NCBI RefSeq assembly: GCF_000003195.3
Contig: NC_012877.2
Span: forward strand, 16,609,344 to 16,673,343
Source of the DNA: Sorghum bicolor
Lineage: Eukaryota > Streptophyta > Magnoliopsida > Poales > Poaceae
Direction: 5' to 3'
DNA: 64,000 bases
Below, piece by piece: positions 56,350 to 64,000 of the stretch. The position numbers were made by a program, and so were the translations under genes. Every line of letters starts with the position of its first letter. Positions within the stretch are counted from its first letter, which is position 1. The notes beneath the pieces were generated by a model. The model was not told the DNA's origin. It searched no databases and saw only the letters and a program-made list of their open reading frames with translations.

Positions 56350-57810
56350 TGAGGTCAAGTGCTAGAGGGGGTGCTGGAGCTCGGAGGTCCACGTGAGTCC
56401 TCATCATCTGCCTGAGGTCATAGTGAGGGAACACGGTCACAGTGTCTGTCAGCTCCCTCTTAATATGTGGTGGTAGAGGATCTGCCCTAGCATGTAGAAT
56501 CAGATAAGTAAGCTAGTGTGCATATGGCAGCTGACGATGGCCCCTGAACCCCTCAGCTATGGTATCCTCAATCTCTGACATGATCAGATCCTAGATGTCA
56601 AACTTACGCTGAGCTACTAGGTGTGTAATCAGCCATTGCTGTATCCTAGTGAATCTGTCAAAGTAGCCAGGCCTCAAAAGAAGATTCTTCCTCATCACAA
56701 AGTCCAAGATCCGAGTAGGACGAGTGAGACCTCCAACAAAGCGGCTAGAACCCTCTGTGAAAGGCTGACAAAAGCATGGTGAGATGAAGTCCACTAGAGG
56801 GAGCTTACCACCGTGAGGTCGATGTGGAGGCTCGTAACTGCCATAGCAAAGCTCGTGGATCTTGGTGTCGTAAGCTGTCTGACCCCAAGTCTCTCTGGCA
56901 TGCTGAGTTGTCACTTTGTAGTCAGTGCCTGCCAGGGCGTAGTGGATGTACCTATGATCTGGAGCAATCTAGACTGAAGCATAGAACTCTCTGACCCACT
57001 CCTACACATAAGTACCTCGCAAAGCTAGAAGCACTGCAAGCCCTGGTAGATAGCTCAAATAGGGCCTGATGTCCCGACCAACTACGTTGCCTAGCACCTC
57101 AAGATCTAGAATCCTCTGCTCTCTGAACTGAGCCTGACTATGGAAATACGCCATGTACATGTCCTCCGAACCACTATGTAAAACTTGGCGTGTGCCCTCT
57201 GTCCCTAGTAGCTGGAAACCAAGTAGGGAAAGGCGCAAACCTCAGCTCCAAGATCTCACGAGTAGGTGCTTGAGTGTAGTCCTTGTGGATCCGGGCTGGT
57301 GTGGGAGTTGGAGCTGGCGTGGAGCGAGCTAAAGTGGAGCGAGCAGGTGTAGATGACAGACGCTACGTACCAGACCTAGAGTCAGCCTGGGTATGAGCAC
57401 GAGTCGACCTATAGAGGGGATGCTCCTCCGGCTGTGCCTCTGTCTCTGTCTCCTCCTGGCCAGGCTCTCTGACATCAATCCTGACCTGTCGGCCTCCTAG
57501 CATGATAGTGCCTGGTGGAGTCCCATGCAACTGCTCTGCCTGAAGGCTGCATGCCTTTGGGTGGGCATGAGGTCGGATCCAATGCGAAGTGAGCCCAAAC
57601 GACCACCTACCTCCACTGCCTCTACTACTGCTGCCACTGCCCTGGCAACCTCTGCCTCTCGTTCGCTAGCCTTCCTCTTCTTGGCTAGCACCTTCTTTCC
57701 CTTTCCCTTCTCTAGAGCTGTGAACGTCGGGGAACATCATCTCCCCCATCGCCTCTAGGAGTGCCACCAGTACTGCCTGTCAAACCACTAACGTTCTTGC
57801 AATGTGCCAT
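56350..57810 (-). pseudogene. unrecognised retrotransposon-associated ORF
   Basis: The proposed ATG at 57810 opens MAHCKNVSGLTGSTGG. A frame change follows, then a basic, alanine-rich region (KKRKASEREAE) near 57690 and a proline- and threonine-rich stretch. A globular region from about 57240 to 56350 has WVREFYAS, RYIHYALAG and FDRFTRIQQWL. Several in-frame TAG codons fall where Trp or Gln would fit (for example near 57001, 56972, 56592 and 56513). I do not recognise the family with confidence; the W-x-REFYA block recalls proteins annotated as putative plant transposon proteins. It lies 3' of the pol of copia E on the same strand, so it may be an extra ORF of E. Its end is cut by copia C. 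Confidence 0.5.
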
Positions 57811-57819
57811 TGCAAGAAC
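57793..57819 (-). other. perfect 12-bp hairpin around the start codon
   Basis: GTTCTTGCAATG and CATTGCAAGAAC are perfect reverse complements separated by TGC. The proposed ATG (57810-57808) lies inside the stem. It might hinder initiation; this is inference. Confidence 0.7.
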
Positions 57820-58950
57820 TCTCAATCACAAGCTGACACACTGCCCAAAGCTGATGTACGGACACTCGAGAGGCTTGGCCTCAATCTGTACTCGCGGGCT
57901 TGGCCCCGAGTTCAACTGTCACTGACAAACAACCAAACGAGACTCCCATGTTGCAAAGATGAAATAGATAGGGTATATATAAGCAAACATAATAGCTAGA
58001 GGTGAGAGAACTCTAAAGATCGCAAGCAATAGATAAGAACAGACGAGAACGGCTTACAACCTAAGGCGAGACGTGTTCCAGATGATAGGATGAGATCGGA
58101 ATCCATCGGAGAACACGGATCGAAGCTTTAAGGTGCTGCAAGGATGAAACATACGAGAACGTCGTCAAAAATGGCGTTCTAATTCATTCAGCCATAAAAC
58201 CAAACACCTTGAGTGCAGGGTAAACAGACTCACCCCAAACCCTAGAACAGCAGAGAGGATGGCTCTAGGGGGCGCTAAGGGGAAGGAAGCACCATTGGAG
58301 AACCTCTTTGATGCTTGGGAGGAGGGAGATCACCGGAGGGAGGCAAAGATCCATAGCGGCAGTGGTGATTAGGGTTTGGTTCGCTGCTGCTCGTCGAGTT
58401 CATGGTCTGGAAGAAGATGACCGAGAGAGAAAAAAAAGAGCCTGAGGATCGTGTTATATGCGGCCTTCACGGGGGCACCGGATGCGCTTAAGTTGGCACC
58501 GGATGCGTCTGGTGCCCACCGGACTCGTGCGCAGAGAGCTCTACAAAAACACACGAGCACCGGACGTAGGCCACCGGACGCTCGCCTAGCGTCCAGTGCT
58601 GCAAGGCACGCCTCAAGGAGTCACCGGATGCACCACACCAGATGCGCTCAGGTTACTGTGTGAGTCCGGTGCATGCAGAACAGGAGACACACTACACCGG
58701 ATGCACACGGGGTGTGTCTGGTGCTGTGTCCAGTGCACTTCTAGCCAGATTTTCAACAAGATTTTTTGCCTGACTTCAACAAAATTCCAACTTCAAGAAG
58801 ACTCAAATAAGCAGGAACTGGTATGAGTGACCTCTCACAAACCCTCAAATTTTCACAAATATTTAGCCATAGGCTTAGTAGTTTTTATGAAAATAATCGA
58901 ATGAAAGCACCAACGAGACATCATGTGGCCATAAAGCTAGGGGTCTAAAC
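57820..58950 (-). other. leader and LTR-like region upstream of the unrecognised ORF
   Basis: No coding support. 58470-58740 carries GCACCGGA and GTCCGGTGC words like the LTRs of A, E and C. 57990-58440 resembles a plant 5' leader, possibly with an intron. The segment may be a further LTR-derived piece between pol and the ORF. Confidence 0.4.
58453..58461 (-). promoter_or_regulatory. possible TATA box for the unrecognised ORF
   Basis: The minus strand reads GCATATAAC, followed by a pyrimidine-rich leader. It lies about 645 bp upstream of ATG 57810. Confidence 0.35.
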
Positions 58951-59299
58951 CAAGGTGAGCTTTGAATGCTCCCCTATCAATGGATGAACACAACGGATGC
59001 TCAAAGCATAACCAAAAAGAAACGACAAAGCAACAAGCATGCATATTATATGCAATGCAATACTTGAAAGTAAATTAACGCTTGTCAAGTTTGATCCAAG
59101 GTTAAGCTTTTTCACTCACACATGGGGGTTATCTTAACCATGTTAGACAAGCCCTACATACAATCTTTTTGGATTTTTATTTTTTTGGTATGCATGAGAT
59201 GCAAAACAAAATTTATTTACAAGAAAAACACACAACTTTATTTTATAGTAAAGTTACATCTATTTTATTTCTCAACATACAAAACCTAGCTTCATCTAG

Positions 59300-61553
59300 G
59301 GGTTTTGTGAAGATATCCGCTAATTAATTTTCCGTTCCCACATTATCTAGAGAAATGTCACCTTTAGCAACATGATCCCTAAGAGAGTGATGGCAGATGT
59401 CAATGTGCTTAGTGCCGGTGTGTTGAACCAGATTGTTTGCAAGTTTTATGGCACTTTCATTGTCACACAACAAAGGTACTTTATCTAGAACTACTACATA
59501 GTCTAGCAAAGTTTGTTTCATGTATAATATTTGTGCACAACAAGCACTGGCGGCAATGTATTCCGCCTTGGCCTTTGACAAAGTAACACTATTTTGTTTC
59601 TTTGACATCCAAGAGACAAGTGATCTACCTAGGAAGTGGCACCCTCCGGATGTAATTTTTCTATCAATGCGGCACCCGGCGTAATCCGAATCGAAATAGC
59701 CTACAAGTTGGAATCTTGCACCTTTGGTATACCACAAGCCTAAATAGGGTGTGTATTTTAGATACCTAAGAATTCTCTTGACGGCAATCAAGTGAGACTC
59801 CATAGACATAGCTTGATATCTAGCACACATACACACACTAAACATGATATCAGGCCTAGATGTGGTGAGGTAAAGTAAACTTCCTATCATGGAGCGATAG
59901 AGAGTTTTGTCAACCGGGTTACCTCCCTAATCCAAGTCGAGATGCCAATTTGATACCATGAGAGTCTTGATTGGCTTGCACTCCATCATCTTGGACCTCT
60001 TGAGAAGATCTTGAGTGTACTTTTCTTGAGAGATGAAAACCCCTTCCTTCATTTGCTTGACTTGAAACCCGAGGAAGAAGGATAGCTCGCCAATCATGGA
60101 CATCTCAAACTCCTTGGACATCAAATCACCAAATTCCTTGCAAAAATCTTCATTAGTGGAGCCAAAAATAATATCATCAACATAAACTTGGCAAATGAAG
60201 ATTTCCCCATTCATTTTCTTGGTGAAGAGTGTTGTGTTAACTTTCCCAATCTTGAAGTTGTTCTTAATGAGGAAGTCCCTAAGCCTCTCATACCAAGCTC
60301 TAGGAGCTTGCTTGAGACCATAGAGCGCCTTGGACAACTAGTAGACATGCTTGGGGTACCTAGGGTCTTTAAAACAGGGGGGTTGCTCAACATAGACAAG
60401 CTCATTAATGTAACCATTCAAAAATGCAGTTTTCACATCCATTTGAAACAACTTAATGTCATGGCTAGAAGCATATGCAAGTAGGATATGAATAGCTTCA
60501 TGTCTTGCTACTGGTGCAAAGGTTTCACCGAAGTCAAGACCCTCCACTTGTGAAAAGCCTTTCGCCACAAGCCTTGCCTTGTTGTGCACAACCTTGCCTT
60601 GATCATCTTTCTTGTTCCAGAAGACCCACTTTGTTCCAATCACTCTTGCATCTTTGGGTCACTCTTCAAGTATCCATACTTGATTGTAGGAGAAGTTGTT
60701 CAACTCTTCTTGCATGACAATGATCCAATCCGCATCCCGATGAGCTTCCTCTATGGCTTTGGGTTCATCTTCAAGAGACACAAAAGCGTGATGTTCAATA
60801 AATAAAGCATGTCTAGAGCGTGTAGTATCACCACGTGATGGACTCCCGATGATGAGGTCTTGAGAGTGATCTTGGAGGAGATGTGATGATCTTCTTGGCG
60901 CCACTTGAGGGGTTGCTTGGGGAGCATCAACATCTTGAGCTTGTGCCACCGCTTGCTCATGAGTGGCTTGGGTGTCTTCATGAGCATCTCTCACATCTTT
61001 GTCTTCATCTTGTGGCACATGAGAGGAGGATGGTGGGTCAATGACTTGCATATCATCATCCTCTTTTGGCTTGATGTCTCCCACTGGCATGTTCTTCATG
61101 GCATCCCTCAATGGTTCACCACCTACATCATCAGGATTGTCACTTGCTCCTTGGGAGCCATTAATTTCATCAAATTCAACATCAAATGTTTCTTCAACCA
61201 TGTTTGTGGCATGGTTAAAGACCATATAAGCCTTGGACTTTGATGAATAGCCAACCAAGTAGCCAATGTCAGATCTTCTTTGGAACTTGCCCAATTGTTG
61301 GCGCTTCTTGTAGATATAGCATTTGCACCCAAACACTCTAAAGAATGAGACATCGGGCTTCTTCACATTGAGCAACTCATATGGTGTCTTCTCTAGGAAC
61401 TTGTGAAGAAAGAGCCGGTTTGATGCATAGCATGCGGTGTTGATTGCTTCGACCCACATCTTCTCTGAAGTGTTGTACTCATCAAGCATGGTTCTTGCCA
61501 AGGTGATTAATGTGCGGTTCTTTCTTTCTACTACCCCATTTTGTTGTGGTGTG
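59300..61553 (-). pseudogene. copia E pol: end of integrase, RT, RNase H
   Basis: The integrase part starts at the insertion of element F (61553) with HTPQQNGVVERKNRT, and then has FRVFGCKCYIY. The reverse transcriptase (about 60640-60000) has FQMDVKTAFLNGYI and the intact box YVDD. RNase H (about 59890-59300) has DSDYAGC and TKHIDICHHS. Stops are near 60657, 60338, 59925 and 59322, so it is dead. It is a close relative of the A pol at 3445-5851. The first half of integrase, protease and gag lie beyond element F, outside the window. 58951-59299 is the non-coding 3' part. Confidence 0.88.
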
Positions 61554-62856
61554 TGTTGACGGTCCTTAATGCTCACATTTAACCGTCAACTAATCATGGA
61601 AAAGGATCCAAATGCAACCGACACCTAGACTTAGGATTTTATGTGATAGAATTCCACGAGTTTTGGTGTTTATCTATTTCTGGAGGGGGTTATTAGGAAA
61701 TATGGAGGAAAGGCCCACACGTCGGGTTTACATAGAGATATTAACGTGTGCGGCAATTTTCTATCATCTAGAAGACTCCAGAAGCCACGAGAACGAGCGG
61801 GAGGCCGAGCGGGCCCGGGGGCTGGGCGCCCGCCGTCCCTCCTTGGGCGCCCGCCCTACCCTGGTGACCAATCAGGGCAGGTCTCGCGGATCGTGCTCCA
61901 CCGCCTTTGAGGATCGTGGAAAATCACGCGATTAAGGTCGGTTTGATCGGATGGTCGAGAATAACATGACGAGATCGATGACGTGGAAATTCCTTGGGGG
62001 CTACTCTTCCTAGATTTCTTAGGGGCTACTCTTCCAAGGCTATATAAGGCGCCCCCGCCAGCCCCTGGAGGCATACCTCTTCTATAGAATCAAAGCTAGG
62101 GTTTCAATTATTCATCCAAGTAGAGAGGATCCCTCTAGTTCATCTAGTTCTAGTTCTATTTCATCTAGTTCTAGTTCTATTTAGTTCTAGTTGTAATCTA
62201 GAAAATAGGGAGAGAGAAGAGGAGAGCGGAGGAGGAGCCGGATCTGTCGGATCTTCCGCAACATTGTACTTTTGCAGCAACTGGTTCGTTCTTCATCGTT
62301 CTGCAAGTTCTTCAATTCATAATTCCTGAGTTCTTTAATTACTTTTATTTACATTCAAGTTATTTATTGGATTCCCGCTTGGATCAAGTGCTCTAGTCTT
62401 TGAAACGCTAGAGTAGTAATTAATAGATTAGACGTGGTGTTTAGTCTTGCAATTACCTGGAATTGCACCCAATCCTGCGGATTGTTGTGGTAGCCCTAGG
62501 GTAGTGACAGCCCTAACGTTCGACGTATTCCACCTCGTTCAAATCGGTGTTTGTAGGACTGTAGTTAGAGCTTCCTAGCCCCCTTCTCATCTCTTTCTAT
62601 GGTTAGTGTTCTGATGTCCCGAAATAAATAATCTTTGAAGTAATTCTTGATTCTTAGATCAACTAGAGAACTCTCAGGAAACTTCCTCTCTTCCCACCAA
62701 AAATAATTATATAGTTATCCTTGGGCGATCTTGAATCTTAATTAGTACACTCACGTTTCCTATGGAAAATCGATACTCTGGAATACTCCCGGGTGAAAGC
62801 TACATCGGTATCCGTGCGCTTGCGGATTTTTCTGTTTGCGTTTAAAATACCGAACA
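61554..62856 (+). repeat. 5' LTR of Athila-like element F
   Basis: Starts TGTTGACGGT and ends CCGAACA. It includes a duplicated GGGGCTACTCTTCC (about 61997 and 62022), a CTAGTTCTAGTTCTATTT repeat near 62134-62190, and an end region (GGAATACTCC...GTGCGCTTGCGGA) shared with the element at 6657. Confidence 0.8.
62041..62048 (+). promoter_or_regulatory. LTR TATA box of element F
   Basis: TATATAAG is preceded by GATCGATGACGTGG (61973-61986) and AGGTCGGTTTGATC (61935-61948), the same two blocks as in the other Athila-like LTR. Confidence 0.7.
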
Positions 62857-62863
62857 AGCTTTC

Positions 62864-62881
62864 TGGCACCGTTGCCGGAGG
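62864..62881 (+). other. primer binding site of element F, tRNA-Asp-like
   Basis: TGGCACCGTTGCCGGAGG differs at three positions from the tRNA-Asp match found at 8250-8267. It starts 7 bp after the LTR. Confidence 0.75.
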
Positions 62882-64000
62882 ACGGTAGCTGTGCTAGTTT
62901 CGAACCAAGTCGTCCGTGTATCCTTTTTCTTTTTTTACCACACTCACCTTACCATTTTCACCACACCACATGGATTTCACTCTAAGAATTAATGAGCATG
63001 GAATTTATTTCATAGCCACTTCGTTTACTCCATGCTCATATGAAACATCTTCCCAATCTTTTAGTCTCTCCAACATCACCACATTCGAGATCTCCAACCC
63101 CCTCTTCCTTTTTATTTATAAAAACTTTAAAAGGGCAGTTGTTGATGCATATGTCTATAATAAATATTGCAGATCTCGTTGAGTTGATCTTGATATAGGT
63201 CAGCGTTGGAGGGGAATCCACTTCGCCGACATAAATTGATGGTTTCCCAAGGACAAGCTTAGTGTTCTAAAATAAGCACTGATCAGATCGTAACATGAGC
63301 TTTTAATTATTTGCAACATTACCTTGTGTATTGAGCATATAAAGATAATTGTAAAAAAATTCCTTCAGGTATTCTTGTCACTAACCTTTCCAGGATTGGA
63401 GCAAGAAGATCGGATGAATGACAAGCACAAGGTATGTCCAACCAATCATCATACAACAATGAATTAAATTCATCCAAACTTGAATTTTGCAAAGTTCAAG
63501 CTTGGGGGAGTACTTTACATAAAAACATCCTTTGCCATGTTGCTATGTTGGTTGTCCCTACCTTTAAGACATGCTCAATTTGTTAAATACTAATCACACT
63601 ACTTCATCTCCACTTGAGTAGATCTCTATAAATGCTCTCATGCTACCTTTATTTGCTTTAGTATATGTCTAGGTTTGGAGTAGTTTCATTTATCTCTTAA
63701 TTAAGCATGGTGCTTAGTTTAGGAATGATGATCTTACTTCCAAGGGATTTTAAATTAAGCATGGTGCTTAGGTTAAAATGCCCTCCTAAATCAAATTAGA
63801 CATGGTGTCTTGGTTGATTTTTGAGCCGATAGTATGCTATAGTAGATATTGGATATTTTGTTGGACTAATCCCTGCAGGAAAACTTTCAATATCGACCTG
63901 GGAAGTCCTGAGATAAACTCACATTGGAGACAAAGAGAGAGACACATGAAGTTTAACAATTAACACAAGGAAGGTATAGCTCACAAGAGATGATCCATGG
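62882..64000 (+). other. interior of element F, no recognised gene
   Basis: Only short open frames occur (for example 62916-63182), none recognisable. CAAGCTTGGGGGAG near 63500 resembles the purine-rich motif that precedes 3' LTRs in such elements, yet no LTR follows within the window. AAGCATGGTGCTTAG is repeated near 63704 and 63757. Confidence 0.5.

Larger units (their letters stand above)
31210..61553 (-). mobile_element. Ty1/copia element E, same family as A, split by three insertions
   Basis: This span includes nested insertions. The copia E parts are a truncated 3' LTR (31210-31346 and 44560-45383), a region with an extra ORF (56350-58950) and pol (59300-61553). It is broken by gypsy R, copia C and the Athila-like element F. 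The LTR pieces are collinear with the LTR of A and the pol proteins are near relatives of A pol. The 5' half lies beyond the right edge. Assigning 56350-58950 to E rests on position and is uncertain. About 0.5 kb of LTR at the 45383/56350 junction is missing compared with A. Confidence 0.7.
61554..64000 (+). mobile_element. Athila-like element F, 5' end
   Basis: An LTR of about 1303 bp (61554-62856) followed by a tRNA-Asp-type primer site and about 1.1 kb of interior; the rest is outside the window. It inserted into the integrase of copia E; the preceding 5 bp are GTGTG, but the right flank is not visible. Its LTR shares promoter and end blocks with the Athila-like element at 6657-15862, so the two are distant relatives. 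Confidence 0.8.

Noticed and set aside
61546..61576. A protein apparently starting in element F and running into copia integrase
   Set aside because: The first codons are antisense LTR sequence; it is a chimera made by the insertion.

Overview
This is plant nuclear DNA, most likely from a grass with a repeat-rich genome. The evidence is several nested LTR retrotransposon families, a Mutator-like DNA transposon (MULE) with a 9-bp target duplication, a Cassandra element carrying 5S-like RNA, plastid-derived DNA and spliced plant-type introns. Nothing bacterial or viral in organisation is present, and I recognise no intact ordinary host gene. The species cannot be fixed from the sequence alone.

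Layout. (1) 1-3439 is the 3' end of a Ty3/gypsy element (called L), inserted in the reverse transcriptase of a minus-strand Ty1/copia element (called A). (2) Copia A occupies 3440-6656, 15868-18306 and 27238-27963. It is split again by an Athila-like element with gag, protease and one extra ORF but no reverse transcriptase (6657-15862, target duplication CTCTC, two identical-length 1585-bp LTRs), and by a MULE in its 5' LTR (18307-27228, 9-bp target duplication). The MULE holds a decayed MURA-type transposase, a plant mobile domain (PMD) gene mostly hidden by an N gap, a GRF-type zinc finger gene converging on them, and a fragment of plastid rpoC1. (3) 27964-31209 is the only stretch not clearly part of a recognised transposon; it shows GC-rich islands and AT-rich DNA but no recognisable gene. 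(4) A second minus-strand copia element (called E, same family as A) runs from 31210 to 61553. Inserted in it are a complete Ty3/gypsy Tat-type element R (31347-44554, target duplication AGTTC), which itself contains an intact Cassandra element (32353-33116, target duplication TCAAC); a rearranged copia element C (45384-56349, target duplication TGAGG); and, at 61554, the start of another Athila-like element F that leaves the window.

The most notable content is the antisense cargo of the gypsy elements. Between integrase and 3' LTR, elements L and R carry a PMD gene on the opposite strand, with its own TATA box and GT-AG introns. In R the six exons add up to exactly 950 codons in one frame, interrupted by a single TAG, whereas the sense gag-pol has eight stops and a frameshift. 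The MULE carries another PMD gene, so class I and class II elements in one window share the same cargo domain. Other points are a GCCGAT/ATCGGC word that saturates elements L and R on both strands and in all contexts, repeated palindromes in the Athila-like element, a tandem LTR rearrangement in copia C, and a start codon inside a perfect hairpin at 57793-57819.

All exon models, family names and ages come from reading the sequence by eye. No database search or alignment software was used.
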